Shown: positions 52,954-63,900 of the stretch, one piece after another
Numbering within the stretch: the stretch's first letter is position 1
Layout of the letters: each line of letters begins with the position of its first letter
DNA from: Rhizobacter terrae
Lineage (GTDB): Bacteria > Pseudomonadota > Gammaproteobacteria > Burkholderiales > Burkholderiaceae_C
Reading direction: 5' to 3'
DNA length: 64,000 bases
Assembly (NCBI RefSeq): GCF_003852895.1
Contig: NZ_QUSW01000001.1
Coordinates: forward strand, 496,001 to 560,000
Made by a program: the position numbers and the translations under genes
Notes under the pieces: model-generated
Database searches by the model: none
Told to the model about the DNA's origin: nothing
Seen by the model: only the letters and a program-made list of their open reading frames with translations

Positions 52954-54675
52954 ATGTCTCAAACCCAAACTGCCACCAGCTCCGGCGGCGAATCGTTTGC
53001 CGCCCTGTTCGAAGAATCGCTGAAGCGCTCGGAGATGCGCAGTGGCGAGGTCATCACGGCCGAAGTCGTCCGTGTCGACTACAACTTCGTGGTGGTCAAT
53101 GCAGGCCTCAAGTCCGAAGCCTACGTTCCCATTGAAGAATTCAAGAACGACCAGGGCGAGCTCGAAGTCCAGGTCGGCGATTTCGTGTCGGTGGCCATCG
53201 ACGCGATCGAAAACGGCTACGGCGACACCATCCTGTCGCGCGACAAGGCCAAGCGCCTGGCCTCGTGGCTGTCGCTGGAAAACTCGCTCGAATCCGGCGA
53301 GTTCGTGACCGGCACCGTCTCCGGCAAGGTCAAGGGCGGCCTGACCGTCCTGGTCAACGGCATCCGCGCCTTCCTGCCCGGCTCGCTGCTCGACACGCGT
53401 CCTGTCAAGGACATGAGCCCGTTCGAGGGCAAGACCATGGAATTCAAGGTCATCAAGCTCGACCGCAAGCGCAACAACGTCGTGTTGTCGCGCCGCGCCG
53501 TCGTCGAGGCCTCCATGGGTGAAGAGCGCGCCAAGCTGCTCGAGACGCTGTCCGAAGGCGCCATCGTCCACGGCGTGGTCAAGAACATCACCGAGTACGG
53601 TGCGTTCGTGGACCTCGGCGGCATCGACGGCCTGCTGCACATCACCGACATGGCATGGCGCCGCGTGCGTCACCCGAGCGAAGTGGTGCAAGTCGGTCAA
53701 GAGCTCACCGCCAAGGTGCTCAAGTTCGACGCCGAGAAGAACCGCGTCTCGCTGGGCATCAAGCAGCTGGGCGACGACCCCTGGCACGGCGTGGCCCGCC
53801 GCTACCCGACCGGCACGCGCCTGTTCGGCAAGGTCACGAACATCGCCGACTACGGCGCGTTCGTCGAGATCGAGCCGGGCATCGAAGGCCTGGTCCACGT
53901 GTCCGAAATGGACTGGACCAACAAGAACGTGGCCCCCAGCAAGATCGTGTCCCTGGGCGACGAAGTCGAAGTCATGGTCCTTGAGATCGACGAAGACAAG
54001 CGCCGCATCAGCCTGGGCATGAAGCAGTGCAAGGCCAATCCGTGGGAAGAATTCGCCGCCACCGTGCAGCGTGGCGACAAGGTCAAGGGACCCGTCAAGT
54101 CGATCACCGACTTCGGCGTGTTCGTGGGTCTTGCCGCCGGCATCGACGGCCTGGTTCACCTGTCGGACCTGTCCTGGAACGAGCCGGGCGAGACCGCCGT
54201 TCGCAACTACAAGAAGGGCCAGGAAGTCGAAGCCGTCGTGCTGGCCGTCGACGTGGAACGCGAGCGCATCTCCCTGGGTATCAAGCAGCTCGACTCCGAC
54301 CCGTTCACCAGCTACACCTCGGTCAACGACCGCGGCATGGTGGTGGCCGGCAAGGTCAAGACCGTGGACGCCCGTGGCGCTGAAATCCAGCTCAACGACG
54401 ACGTGACCGGCTACCTGCGTGCTTCGGAAATCAGCCGCGACCGCGTGGAAGACGCGCGCAACGTGCTGAAGGAAGGCGACGAAGTCTCCGCCCTGATCAT
54501 CAACATCGACCGCAAGACGCGTTCGATCCAGCTGTCGATCAAGGCCAAGGACAACGCCGACCAGCAAGAAGCCATGCAGCGCCTGTCGCAGAGCAACGAG
54601 CGTGAGACCGCCGGTACCACGAGCCTCGGTGCGCTGCTGCGTGCGAAGCTGGACAACCAGAAGGACAACGGCTGA
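52954..54675 (+). CDS. rpsA: 30S ribosomal protein S1
   Basis: This 573-residue protein has six S1 (OB-fold) RNA-binding domains and delivers mRNA to the 30S subunit. Domain starts are recognisable as [20 protein letters not shown] (about 30), a second domain near 115 ([19 protein letters not shown]), and four G-x-V-x-x-I-x-x-(Y/F)GAFV-type repeats, for example [20 protein letters not shown] and [20 protein letters not shown]. The later domains repeat VSLGIKQL-type ends. Length is close to the usual 557-570. The ATG at 52954 gives [10 protein letters not shown]. The gene has an apparent own promoter in cmk and a structured leader. Confidence 0.97.
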   Translation: MSQTQTATSSGGESFAALFEESLKRSEMRSGEVITAEVVRVDYNFVVVNAGLKSEAYVPIEEFKNDQGELEVQVGDFVSVAIDAIENGYGDTILSRDKAKRLASWLSLENSLESGEFVTGTVSGKVKGGLTVLVNGIRAFLPGSLLDTRPVKDMSPFEGKTMEFKVIKLDRKRNNVVLSRRAVVEASMGEERAKLLETLSEGAIVHGVVKNITEYGAFVDLGGIDGLLHITDMAWRRVRHPSEVVQVGQELTAKVLKFDAEKNRVSLGIKQLGDDPWHGVARRYPTGTRLFGKVTNIADYGAFVEIEPGIEGLVHVSEMDWTNKNVAPSKIVSLGDEVEVMVLEIDEDKRRISLGMKQCKANPWEEFAATVQRGDKVKGPVKSITDFGVFVGLAAGIDGLVHLSDLSWNEPGETAVRNYKKGQEVEAVVLAVDVERERISLGIKQLDSDPFTSYTSVNDRGMVVAGKVKTVDARGAEIQLNDDVTGYLRASEISRDRVEDARNVLKEGDEVSALIINIDRKTRSIQLSIKAKDNADQQEAMQRLSQSNERETAGTTSLGALLRAKLDNQKDNG

Positions 54676-54710
54676 TCTTTTTCAGCCTGACCTGAAAGCC
54701 GACACCCCAC

Positions 54711-55049
54711 ATGACCCGATCCGATCTCGTGGCCCAGCTGGCCGAACGTTTCAGCCAGTTGACCCACCGCGATACCGAGTTCGCCGTCAAGACGATCCTC
54801 GACGCGATGTCCGATGCGCTTGCGCGCGGGCACCGCATCGAGATCCGGGGGTTCGGCAGCTTCTCGATCAACCGCCGCCCGCCGCGGGTGGGGCGCAATC
54901 CCCGCTCCGGCGAGCAGGTGGTGATCCCCGAGAAGCTGGTGCCCCATTTCAAGCCTGGCAAGGCTCTTCGCGAGTCTGTCGATGCCCAGGTGCCGGTGCA
55001 AGATGATCCGGCCGACAAGCCCCTGAACAAGCCCGCGACGGGCGATTGA
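54711..55049 (+). CDS. ihfB: Integration host factor subunit beta
   Basis: This 112-residue DNA-bending protein forms the IHF heterodimer with IhfA. The start [17 protein letters not shown], the [20 protein letters not shown] beta-arm signature and [19 protein letters not shown] are diagnostic. A short acidic tail of about 18 residues extends past the usual end (about 94). IHF helps NtrC-activated sigma54 promoters by bending DNA, which may matter for glnA here. The gene follows rpsA by 35 bases, the standard order. Confidence 0.95.
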   Translation: MTRSDLVAQLAERFSQLTHRDTEFAVKTILDAMSDALARGHRIEIRGFGSFSINRRPPRVGRNPRSGEQVVIPEKLVPHFKPGKALRESVDAQVPVQDDPADKPLNKPATGD

Positions 55050-55113
55050 TTCAACGCTTGTCCCTTCCCCTGAAACCCGCGCATGGGCCACTAGAATCGG
55101 CCCGGGAGATGCG

Positions 55114-55431
55114 ATGCGGTTCTTCACCTGGCTCTTTCGAGCCTTCGTTTTTTTTGCGCTGTTCGCCTTTGCGCTGAACAACCAGCACGACGCCAGCGTG
55201 CGCTGGTTCTTCGGCCAGGAATGGCGTGCGCCCATGATCTTCGTCGTCCTCGCGGCCTTCGGCCTGGGCTGTGCCTTCGGCGTGGTGGCGATGGTGCCGA
55301 GCTGGTGGAAGCACTGGCGCATCGCACGCCGCGTTCAACCGGCGGAGCCGATGCCCGCCGACAAGCCGGTGGTGGCTGCGCCCACCACCATCGACCCACA
55401 CGCCGAGCACCCGCCACGCGATGGACTTTGA
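55114..55431 (+). CDS. lapA: LapA family (DUF1049) inner-membrane protein
   Basis: This 105-residue protein has two membrane segments, about 5-25 (TWLFRAFVFFALFAFALNN) and about 40-65 (MIFVVLAAFGLGCAFGVVAM). A cytoplasmic Pro-rich tail follows. It matches LapA/YciS, which sits next to LapB and takes part in assembly of lipopolysaccharide. The last 11 bases overlap the start of lapB, so the two are translationally coupled. Confidence 0.88.
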   Translation: MRFFTWLFRAFVFFALFAFALNNQHDASVRWFFGQEWRAPMIFVVLAAFGLGCAFGVVAMVPSWWKHWRIARRVQPAEPMPADKPVVAAPTTIDPHAEHPPRDGL

Positions 55432-56581
55432 TCTTCAGTGGGTCCTCCTCGGCCTGCCCGTGGCCTTCGCGCTCGGGTGGATGGCCTCCCGGCTCGACCT
55501 GCGCCAGTGGCGCCGCGAGCAGCGTGATTCACCCAAGGCCTACTTCAAGGGCCTGAACTTCCTGCTCAACGAGCAACAGGACAAGGCCATCGATGCTTTC
55601 ATCGAGGCCGTACAGCACGACCCCGACACGTCCGACCTGCATTTCGCGCTGGGCAATCTCTTTCGCCGGCGCGGCGAATACGAACGCGCCGTGCGCGTGC
55701 ACGAGCACCTGCTCAAGCGCGCCGACCTGCCCGCCGCCGAGCGCGACCGCGCCCAGCACGGCCTGGCGCAGGACTACATCAAGGCGGGCCTCTTCGACCG
55801 CGCCGAAGAGGCGTGGAAGGCGCTCGAAGGCACGGCCTTCGACACTGAAGCCCGGCTGGCCCTGCTCACGCTGCACGAGCGCTCGCGCGACTGGCGCGCT
55901 GCCGTCGAAGACGCGACCAAGCTGGACCGCACCGGCAGCACCGGCTCGTATGCATCACGCATCGCGCACTACTGGTGCGAGCTGGCGCAGGAGGCCGATG
56001 GCCGCGGCCAGACCGCCGACGCCGATGAAGCCTTGCGCAAGGCGCGAGAGGCCGCGCCGCAGGCTGCGCGCCCCATGGTGCTGGCTGGCCATCGCGCCCG
56101 CCAGGCCGGCCAACATGCGCAGGCGCTGGAGGCTTGGCGCCAGCTCGTGCTGACGCATCCGGAAGCCTTCACCCTGGTCGCCCGCGACTTCGCCTCGAGT
56201 GCCATCGACGCCGGCCAACAGGACAAGGCCTTGCAGGAACTTCGCACCCTGTACGACAAGCTGCCTTCGCTGGACCTGCTGGCCGCCATCAACCTGCTGG
56301 ACGCTGCCACCGAGTCGCAGCGCACGCGGGTCTCCGAGCACCTTCGCAAGCACCCCAGCCTGTCCGCCGCCCGCGAGCTGCTTCGCCTGCGCACCGCCGA
56401 GCGCGGCGTGAGCGAAGAGCCCGACGTGCTGAGCATCCAGTCGGCCATCGCGCATGCCGCCAAGCCCTTGCAGCGCTACCGTTGCGCGGCCTGCGGCTTC
56501 GAGGCGCAGAACTACTTCTGGCAATGCCCCGGCTGCCTCAACTGGGACAGCTACCCGACCCAGCGATTGGAGGATCTGTGA
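55421..56581 (+). CDS. lapB: Lipopolysaccharide assembly protein LapB (TPR and rubredoxin-type domain)
   Basis: This 386-residue protein is anchored by one N-terminal membrane helix (about 5-20; WVLLGLPVAFALGWMASRL). Tetratricopeptide repeats (about 45-340) follow, for example NLFRRRGEYERAVRVHEHLL. The C-terminal rubredoxin-like metal site has Cys355, Cys358, Cys369 and Cys372. In E. coli LapB (YciM) directs FtsH degradation of LpxC and thereby sets LPS synthesis. It overlaps lapA by 11 bases and the heptose kinase gene by one base, joining LPS control with LPS core sugar synthesis. Confidence 0.92.
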   Translation: MDFDLQWVLLGLPVAFALGWMASRLDLRQWRREQRDSPKAYFKGLNFLLNEQQDKAIDAFIEAVQHDPDTSDLHFALGNLFRRRGEYERAVRVHEHLLKRADLPAAERDRAQHGLAQDYIKAGLFDRAEEAWKALEGTAFDTEARLALLTLHERSRDWRAAVEDATKLDRTGSTGSYASRIAHYWCELAQEADGRGQTADADEALRKAREAAPQAARPMVLAGHRARQAGQHAQALEAWRQLVLTHPEAFTLVARDFASSAIDAGQQDKALQELRTLYDKLPSLDLLAAINLLDAATESQRTRVSEHLRKHPSLSAARELLRLRTAERGVSEEPDVLSIQSAIAHAAKPLQRYRCAACGFEAQNYFWQCPGCLNWDSYPTQRLEDL

Positions 56582-57516
56582 TGTCGTCGATCGTCGATCG
56601 CAAGAAGCTCGCTTCCTCGCGCGTGCTGGTGGTGGGCGACGCCATGCTGGACCGCTACTGGTTCGGCGCCGTGGAGCGCATCTCGCCGGAGGCCCCGGTG
56701 CCGGTGGTGCGCGTGAACCGCGAGGAAGAGCGCCTGGGCGGCGCGGCCAACGTCGCGCTGAACGTGAAGACGCTGAGTGCGCAGGCCACCTTGCTCACCG
56801 TGGTGGGCAACGACGAGCCGGCCCGCAAGCTGCGCGCCCTGCTGGAGCAACAAGGCGTGACCACGCTGCTGGGTGAAGACCCGCAGCTCTACACCATCGT
56901 CAAGCTGCGCGTCATCGGCCGCTCGCAGCAGCTCATCCGCATCGACTTCGAGAACCAGCCCGACCACGAGGTGCTGGCCGGCATGCTCAGCGACTTCGAG
57001 CGCGTGCTGCCCGAGCAAGGCGCTGTGCTCTTCAGCGACTATGGCAAGGGCGGGCTCGAACACATCCCGCGCATGATCGAGCTGGCGCGTGCGGCGAAGA
57101 AGCCCGTGCTCATCGACCCCAAGGGCCACGACTACAGCCGCTATGCCGGCGCCACCGTGGTCACGCCCAACCGTGCCGAGCTGGCGCAGGTGATCGGCCC
57201 GTGGAGCAGCGAGGCACAGTTGCACGAGCGCGCCCAGAACCTGCGGCGCGAACTCAAGCTCGACGCCCTGCTGCTGACCCGTTCGGAAGAAGGCATGTCG
57301 CTCTTCGACGGCGCGGGCCACGTGCAAGTCCCGGCCCAGGCGCGCGAGGTGTTCGACGTGACCGGCGCGGGCGACACCGTCATCGCCACCCTGGCCGCCA
57401 TGCTGGCTGCCGGCCTCAGCCTGCGCGAGGCGATGCCCATCGCCAACCGCGCGGGCGGCATCGTGGTGGGCAAGTTCGGCACGGCCGGCGTCACCTACGA
57501 AGAACTGTTCGGCTGA
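56581..57516 (+). CDS. rfaE1: D-glycero-beta-D-manno-heptose-7-phosphate kinase
   Basis: This 311-residue PfkB-family sugar kinase phosphorylates heptose-7-phosphate at C1 in ADP-heptose synthesis for LPS inner core. [20 protein letters not shown] and [16 protein letters not shown] near the N-terminus are typical of HldE domain 1, and [17 protein letters not shown] is the PfkB ATP/anion-hole signature. The cytidylyltransferase half found in fused HldE is absent, so a separate rfaE2 must exist elsewhere. Its ATG overlaps the lapB stop by one base. Confidence 0.94.
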   Translation: MSSIVDRKKLASSRVLVVGDAMLDRYWFGAVERISPEAPVPVVRVNREEERLGGAANVALNVKTLSAQATLLTVVGNDEPARKLRALLEQQGVTTLLGEDPQLYTIVKLRVIGRSQQLIRIDFENQPDHEVLAGMLSDFERVLPEQGAVLFSDYGKGGLEHIPRMIELARAAKKPVLIDPKGHDYSRYAGATVVTPNRAELAQVIGPWSSEAQLHERAQNLRRELKLDALLLTRSEEGMSLFDGAGHVQVPAQAREVFDVTGAGDTVIATLAAMLAAGLSLREAMPIANRAGGIVVGKFGTAGVTYEELFG

Positions 57517-57557
57517 GCATCGGTCGAACGCATCGGACTACCGAAAAAGGAAGCGGC

Positions 57558-58550
57558 ATGAAAGTCGTGGTCACCGGCGCAGCCGGCATGATCGGCAGCA
57601 ACATCGTCCACGGGCTCAACGCCATCGGCATCGACGACGTGATCGCGGTGGACGACCTCACCGATGGCCCCAAGTACCGCAACCTGCTGGGCGCCAAGCT
57701 GTCGGACTACTTCGACCGCACCGAGTTCTACCAGCGCTTCGCCCAGGGCGAGTTCGGCCGCGTCGACGCCGTACTGCACGAAGGTGCCTGCTCCGACACC
57801 ATGGAGCACAACGGCCGCTACATGATGGACACCAACTACCGGTGCTCCAAGGCGCTGCTGGATGCCTGCCAGGCGCAGGGCACGCGGCTGCTGTATGCGT
57901 CATCGGCCGCGACCTATGGCGGCAGCGCGTCCTTCCGCGAAGAACCGGAGTTCGAGCAGCCGCTGAACGTCTACGGCTACTCCAAGCTGCTGTTCGACAA
58001 CGTCGTGCGACGCATGCTGCCGGGCGCGAAGACGCAGGTGGCGGGCTTTCGCTACTTCAACGTGTACGGTCCGCGCGAGCAGCACAAGGGGCGCATGGCC
58101 TCGGTGGCCTTCCACCACTTCAACCAGTTCCGCGACACCGGCCGTGTGAAGCTCTTCGGCGAGTACGGCGGCTACGCAGCAGGCGAGCAATCGCGCGACT
58201 TCGTGTTCGTCGACGACGTGGTGGCGGTGAACCTGTGGTTCCTGCAGAACCCGCAGGCCAGCGGCATCTTCAACCTGGGCAGCGGGCGCGCACAGCCGTT
58301 CAACGACGTGGCGATCGCCACAGTGAACGCGTCACGCGCCTTGAAGGGAGAGGCCGCGTTGTCGCTCGCCGAGATGGTCAGGCAGGGCCTGGTCGAATAC
58401 ATCCCCTTCCCCGAGGCGCTGGTGGGCAAGTACCAATGCTTCACGCAGGCCGACCTCGCACGGTTGCGCGGCATCGGCTGCGGCCACGTGTTCAGCGACG
58501 TGGCCGCAGGCGTGCAGCGCTACGTGGAGTGGATGGCTCGTCAATCCTAG
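57558..58550 (+). CDS. hldD: ADP-L-glycero-D-manno-heptose 6-epimerase
   Basis: This 330-residue short-chain dehydrogenase-type epimerase makes ADP-L-glycero-D-manno-heptose, the donor for LPS core. The NAD(P) motif [17 protein letters not shown] opens the protein. [20 protein letters not shown] and the catalytic YGYSK (in [16 protein letters not shown]) are characteristic, as is the C-terminal [23 protein letters not shown] 57558 has AAGG upstream. It follows the heptose kinase gene by 41 bases. Confidence 0.96.
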   Translation: MKVVVTGAAGMIGSNIVHGLNAIGIDDVIAVDDLTDGPKYRNLLGAKLSDYFDRTEFYQRFAQGEFGRVDAVLHEGACSDTMEHNGRYMMDTNYRCSKALLDACQAQGTRLLYASSAATYGGSASFREEPEFEQPLNVYGYSKLLFDNVVRRMLPGAKTQVAGFRYFNVYGPREQHKGRMASVAFHHFNQFRDTGRVKLFGEYGGYAAGEQSRDFVFVDDVVAVNLWFLQNPQASGIFNLGSGRAQPFNDVAIATVNASRALKGEAALSLAEMVRQGLVEYIPFPEALVGKYQCFTQADLARLRGIGCGHVFSDVAAGVQRYVEWMARQS

Positions 58551-58677
58551 GGCCCTCCGACGCGGGGCATCGAGCCCCTCCTCCGTGGGTCGACCGCGAC
58601 CCATCACGTGTCGTTCAATGACGGCACGGCACAACACCGTGTCGTGCACATCATCAACAACACGTTTGGAGGAACCT

Positions 58678-59055
58678 ATGTTCAAGAAGATCATCGCCAT
58701 CACCCTCGCTTTCTTTGCTGCCGCCGCCTTCGCGTCGGTGGACATCAACAAGGCCAACCTGGCCGAACTGGAAGGCGTGAAAGGTGTGGGGACGGTGACC
58801 GCCGGCAAGATCATGGAGGAGCGCAAGAAGGGCTCGTTCAAGGATTGGGCCGACGTGCAGCAGCGCATGCACGGCATCAAGGATGCGCGCGCCACCAAGC
58901 TGTCCAACAACGGCCTGACGGTGAATGGCGAGGCCTACAAGTCGACGGGCGACGCACCGAAGGCATCGGGCAAGGGCAGCAAGAAGGCGGCGTTCCAGGC
59001 AGCCGACAAGGCCAGCGATGCCAAGGCCTCGAAGAAGAAGGCAGTGGCCCAATGA
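58678..59055 (+). CDS. comEA: ComEA family helix-hairpin-helix protein
   Basis: This 125-residue protein has a signal peptide at about 1-20 (MFKKIIAITLAFFAAAAFAS). A helix-hairpin-helix DNA-binding domain (about 20-80) has VDINKANLAELEGVKGVGTV and then GSFKDWADVQQR. A Lys/Ala-rich basic tail (about 95-125) may add DNA contact. ComEA-type proteins bind incoming DNA in the periplasm during natural transformation. GGAGGA precedes the ATG at 58678. The gene has its own gap of 127 bases from hldD and a strong terminator after it. Confidence 0.88.
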   Translation: MFKKIIAITLAFFAAAAFASVDINKANLAELEGVKGVGTVTAGKIMEERKKGSFKDWADVQQRMHGIKDARATKLSNNGLTVNGEAYKSTGDAPKASGKGSKKAAFQAADKASDAKASKKKAVAQ

Positions 59056-59106
59056 AGCGCATCGTCCAGGCACCGCCGGCACGCTGAGTGAACGGCCAGC
59101 ATTCTC

Positions 59107-59137
59107 CGAAGGCGCCCCTGCCAGGGCGCCTTTTTTT
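59107..59137 (+). terminator. Rho-independent terminator after comEA
   Basis: AAGGCGCCC (59109-59117) and GGGCGCCTT (59124-59132) form a 9-base stem with a 6-base loop. It is followed by a T-run reaching 59137 on the plus strand. It ends the long gyrA-to-comEA string just before the convergent patatin-like gene. Confidence 0.9.
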
Positions 59138-59143
59138 CGTGCC

Positions 59144-60379
59144 CTACTTGGAGGCGACCAGGGATTCAGCCTGGGCTGCAGCGGGAATGCGGCTCCTGGG
59201 CTTCCACCCAAAGAACTGCATCACCTCGTCGCGCCGTGCGAAGGTGTCCGAGCGGCCCAGCGCCATCAGCTCTCGCGTGTACGGCGCCTCGAACAGCAGG
59301 TAGCTGGCCAGCGCCGCGCCGCGTGCGTCATTGCCGCGCCCCGACACGCCCACCCCACGAAGCAATGCACGGATGGGCGCCGGCAGGCTGCCCAGGTGCT
59401 TGGCGGCGATGTCATCCAGCCGCTTGCTGGGCGCGATCACCAGCACATCGATGGGACGCAGCGACGTGCGCGCCCTCGCCTCGGGCGTCAGCAGCCCGAG
59501 CGTGCTGTTGATGCGCTGCAGGCGCTCCACGTCGACCGCGAGCGCGTCGAGGAAGATGTTCGACAGCGCGTGGCCCGCGATCTGCGCCACGTTCGGATAT
59601 TCACCGCTGGCCGGGCGCTCGCCCGGCGGCTCATGCATGCGGCCCGCACCCACCACCAGGATTCGCTCGGCGCCAAGGTGCACGGCCGGTGAAATGGGCG
59701 CCGACTGCCGCATCGATCCGTCGCCGAAGTATTCGATGTGCCCATCGATCACCAGCGGCACCGCGGGAAAGACGAATGGAATCGCCGACGAGGCCAGCAG
59801 GTGCGGCACGCCCACGTCGCTGCGCACCGCGATGCGCTGCGAGCGTGTCCAGGGCACGATGTCCTTCACCGCGTCGTAGAAGGTCACGTGCAGCCCGCTG
59901 CCATAGCTCGATGCCGTCACCGCCAGGGCCTGCACATGGCCGTCGCGCATCACCTGCTTCAGCCGGCGGATGTCGATGAGCTTAGCGAGCAGGACATCCA
60001 GCGGGCTGTTGTCCAGCAAAGACCGGGGCCGGGCGCGGCGAAAGCGCGCGATCATCCAGCCCACCGACATCATGGTCAGCCAGCTTGCGCCGGTGCGGAT
60101 CACGCCGATGGAGTCGCTGCGGTAGACCTGCTCCGCGCGGAAGTTGCGCCAGATGTGCACGAGGCCGTTGACGGCCTTGTCGAAGTCATCCGCGCCGCAG
60201 GCGAGCGCGGTGGAATTGATGGCACCGGCAGACGTCCCGGCGATGACCGGGAAGGGATTGCCGGGCGGCGCGTCGCTGTGTCGGCGAATGTTCGCCACCG
60301 CATCGAGCACGCCGACCTGGTATGCGGCACGGGCTCCACCGCCCGTGAGGATCAGGCCGGTGGTTGGAATGTCGGGCAT
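59144..60379 (-). CDS. Patatin-like phospholipase family protein
   Basis: This 411-residue lipid acyl hydrolase has the patatin dyad. The oxyanion loop LTGGGARAAYQVGVL is at about 11-25, the nucleophile elbow is GTSAG with Ser50, and the catalytic Asp is in FGDGSMRQSAPI. A C-terminal helical region of about 150 residues extends past the core, with DVLVIAPSKRLDDIAAKHLG. No signal peptide is apparent, so the protein is probably cytoplasmic or membrane-associated. Substrate (phospholipid or triglyceride) is unknown. It is convergent with comEA. Confidence 0.9.
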   Translation of the reverse strand: MPDIPTTGLILTGGGARAAYQVGVLDAVANIRRHSDAPPGNPFPVIAGTSAGAINSTALACGADDFDKAVNGLVHIWRNFRAEQVYRSDSIGVIRTGASWLTMMSVGWMIARFRRARPRSLLDNSPLDVLLAKLIDIRRLKQVMRDGHVQALAVTASSYGSGLHVTFYDAVKDIVPWTRSQRIAVRSDVGVPHLLASSAIPFVFPAVPLVIDGHIEYFGDGSMRQSAPISPAVHLGAERILVVGAGRMHEPPGERPASGEYPNVAQIAGHALSNIFLDALAVDVERLQRINSTLGLLTPEARARTSLRPIDVLVIAPSKRLDDIAAKHLGSLPAPIRALLRGVGVSGRGNDARGAALASYLLFEAPYTRELMALGRSDTFARRDEVMQFFGWKPRSRIPAAAQAESLVASK

Positions 60380-60460
60380 GCCGCAGTGTAGACAGCGGCA
60401 TGCGGCTTGGTGGTCGGGACTGCCCCGGGGTGGCCCCGGCGCAACATCCGCGGGGAGCGA

Positions 60461-60907
60461 TCAGTGGTGGCGGCTGCGGCCATGTCCGCGATCGTGGTCG
60501 TCATCACGGTCATGGTCACGGTCGTGGCCATGGTCGTCATGGTCATGGTGGTCATGGTCGTGACCGCGTCCATGCCACTGGGCCGGCACATACTGCCGCT
60601 GGTACCAGTCCTCCCGCACGAAGTAGACGGGCTGGCCGCAGGCGCCGTAGCGGCCGCAGTAGTGGGCCCAGCGGCGCTCATGGCCGGGCGGCACGCGCAG
60701 GTAGATCGGTGCCTGGTACACCGCCACCGGCGATGGCTGGATCACGACGGGTTGCGGATAGATCACCACCGGCGGCTGCGGCACATGGCCGATGTCGATG
60801 CGGCCGTACAGGCCCGGCTGATTGACCTGCACCGACACCCCGACTTGCTGTGCAAAAGTTGGCACAACGCAGGCGGCGAGGGCAATGGCGGCAAGAATTC
60901 GTTTCAT
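60461..60907 (-). CDS. Exported protein with His/Asp-rich tail
   Basis: This 148-residue protein has a signal peptide at about 1-19 (MKRILAAIALAACVVPTFAQ). The middle is Pro/Val/Tyr-rich with repeated PQPVV-type units, then RWAHYCGRYGACGQPVYFVR, a segment common in small exported proteins of this group. The C-terminal 38 residues are almost only His, Asp, Arg and Gly (for example GHDHDHHDHDDHGHDRDHDR), a likely metal-binding tail. No named family is assigned. It lies between the patatin-like gene and dnaE, all on the minus strand. Confidence 0.82.
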   Translation of the reverse strand: MKRILAAIALAACVVPTFAQQVGVSVQVNQPGLYGRIDIGHVPQPPVVIYPQPVVIQPSPVAVYQAPIYLRVPPGHERRWAHYCGRYGACGQPVYFVREDWYQRQYVPAQWHGRGHDHDHHDHDDHGHDRDHDRDDDHDRGHGRSRHH

Positions 60908-60985
60908 GGTTGGACTCCTGGGAAAGCTACTTGTCCAACGCAGCCGGGCCATGGCCTGTGCACCATGGCCGGCCCGCAAACGTGA

Positions 60986-63900
60986 CTATTCGTACACCAC
61001 CGTCGCCTTGCCGTGGCTGCCCTCTTTCCAGCGGGCGATGGCCGCATCGCTCGGAAAGAACTTGCCGTCCTCGCCCAGGTCCAGTTCGCCGCGGGCGGAC
61101 TGCCGCTCCAGCACCAGGCGCACGCCCAACCCCTGCGTCGTCGGCCCCAGCTCGCCCATGGTCTTGCGCGTCGGGAAGTCGCGCAGCACCTCGGCCACCG
61201 GCGGAATGCTGCCGTTGACCTCCACGCGCAGGTACTTGCCGAAACGGCAGCGGGCCGTCGTCAGGTCCCACACCTGCTGCACGTTCAGCCGCAGGCCACC
61301 GGAGAAACGATCGGGCTGCACCTTGCCCGTCACGATGAGCAGTTCATCGTCCTTGAGCAGGTCCTTGTTGGCGTTGAGCACCTCCTCGTTCGCCACGGCC
61401 TCGATGGCCTCGGTCTTGTCATCGAGCTTGAAGATGGCCACGCGGCCACGCTGCCCGTTGATGACACGCAGGTCGCTCACGATGCCCGCCAGCAATTGCG
61501 GGTCGCGGCTGTCCACGAGGTCCGCATTGCGGCGCTTGGCGAACAGGCGCACCTCGTCGGCGCTCTGGTCGAACAGGTGGCCCGAGAGGTAGAAGCCCAG
61601 CGCCACCTTCTCGAAGGTCAGCCGCTCCTTGATGCTCCACGGCTCGGCCTGCACGAGGTCGGGCTCCTGCGTGGAGGCGGCGTGCGAGTCGCCGAAGTCG
61701 AAGAGCCCGCCCTGGTCGGCATTCGCGTGCTGTGTGTCGGCGTAGTCGAAGGCGAGCGGAATGCTCGCCACCAGCGATGCGCGCTCCAGGCCCAGGATGT
61801 CGAACGCACCGGCCTTGATCAGCGCCTCCACCGTGCGCTTGTTGATGCGCGAGCGGTCCACGCGGGTGCAGAAGTCGAACAGCGACTTGAAGTCACCGCC
61901 GTCCTTGCGGGCCTGGATGATGGCCTCGATCGCGCTCTGCCCCGTGCCCTTGATGGCGCCCAGCCCGTAGCGCACCACCTTGCGCCCCACCGGCTCGAAG
62001 CGGTAGTTGCCGGTGTTCACGTTGGGCGGCTCGAAGGTCAGGCCCAGCTTGTCGACCGCATCGTCATGGAACACCTTGAGCTTGTCGGTGTCGTCCAGGG
62101 CGATGCTCATGTTGGCCGCGGTGAATTCGGCCGGGTAGTGGAACTTGAGCCAGGCCGTCTGGTAGGCCAGCAGGGCGTAGCACGCGGCGTGCGACTTGTT
62201 GAAGCCGTAGCCCGCGAACTTCTCCATCAGGTCGAAGATCTCGTTGGCCTTGTCGGTGCTGATGCCGTTCTTCGCCGCGCCCTCCGCGAACAGCCCGCGG
62301 TGGGTGGCCATCTCTTCGGCTTTCTTCTTGCCCATCGCGCGGCGCAGCAGGTCGGCGCCGCCCAGCGAGTAGCCGCCCAGGCGCTGCGCCACCTGCATCA
62401 CCTGCTCCTGGTAGACCATGATCCCGTAGGTCTCCGAGAGCACCGCCTCCATCATCGGGTGCGGGTACTCCACCTCTTCGCGGCCGTGCTTGCGGGCGCA
62501 GAAGGTGGGGATCAGGTCCATCGGGCCCGGGCGGTACAACGCCACCAGCGCGATGATGTCCTCGAACACGCTGGGCTTGGCGTCCTTGAGCATGCGCTGC
62601 ATGCCCGAACTTTCCAGCTGGAACACGGCAACGGTCTTGCCTTCGCTCATCAGCTGGTAGGCCGAGCGATCGTTCAGCGGAATGTCCTCGAGGACGAAGT
62701 TTTCCTTGCCGGGGTTGCGTTCGCGGATGTAGTCCTTGGCCAGCTCCAGGATGGTCAGCGTCGCCAGGCCCAGGAAGTCGAACTTCACCAGGCCGGCGGC
62801 TTCCACGTCGTCCTTGTCGAACTGGCTCACCGCGCTGTCGCTGCCGGGCTGCATGTACAGCGGGCAGAAGTCGGTGATCTTGCCCGGCGCGATGAGCACG
62901 CCACCGGCGTGCATGCCGATGTTGCGGGTCACGCCTTCCAGGCGCATCGCCAGCGTCAGCAGCTCGGCGACTTCTTCCTCGTTCTTCTCGCGCTCCTCGA
63001 TCTCGGGCGATTCCTTGCGCGCGTAGATCACGCCGCCATCGGGGTTCTCGGGCACGCGGGCCAGCGTCACCGTCTTGCCTGGAGGCGCGGGGATGAGCTT
63101 GGCGATGCTGTCCACATGGCCGTAGCCCATGCCCAGCACACGGCCCACGTCGCGCAGCGCGGCCTTGGCGGCCATGGTACCGAAGGTGGCGATCTGGCTC
63201 ACCGCCTCGCGGCCGTACTTGTGCTTGACGTAGTCGATGACGCGGTCGCGGTTGCCCTGGCAGAAGTCGATGTCGAAGTCGGGCATCGACACCCGCTCGG
63301 GGTTCAGGAAGCGTTCGAACAGCAGGTTGTAGCGCAGCGGATCAAGGTCGGTCACCTTCAGCGCGTAGGCCACCAGAGAGCCCGCGCCCGACCCCCGGCC
63401 CGGCCCCACCGGGCAGCCGTTGTTCTTCGCCCAGTTGATGAAGTCGGCCACGATGAGGAAGTAGCCGGGGAAGCCCATCTTCAAGATCGTGTTGATCTCG
63501 AAGTCCAGGCGCTCCACGTAGCGCGGGGTTTCCTTCTCGCGCAGGGCTTCGTCGGGAAAGAGCTGGACCAGGCGTTCCTTTAGGCCGTCATGGGAGGCGA
63601 GCCGGAAGTAGTCCGACATCGGCATGGGCGTGCCGTCGTCCAGCAGCGGCGTGGGAAAGTTCGGCAGCTGAGGCTTGCCCAGCACCAGTGAGAGGTTGCA
63701 GCGCTTGGCGATCTCCACCGTGTTGGCGATGGCACTGGGGATGTCGGCGAACAGTGCCTCCATCTGCGCCTGCGTCTTGAAGTACTGCTCGCGGGTGAAG
63801 CGCTTGATGCGACGCGGGTTGGTCAGGGTCTCGCCCTCGGCCACGCAAACGCGGGCCTCGTGCGCCTCGAAGTCTTCATCGGCCAGGAACTGGATGGGAT

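Noticed and set aside
52687-54567. A 626-codon open frame on the minus strand opposite rpsA
   Set aside because: Mirror of the rpsA repeats; no start context or family.
54670-54687. Hairpin GGCTGA/TCAGCC right after rpsA
   Set aside because: No U-run follows and ihfB starts only 24 bases later, so it is not a convincing terminator.
58630-58655. Imperfect palindrome upstream of comEA (CACGGCAC...GTGTCGTG)
   Set aside because: The arms have too many mismatches to separate from chance.
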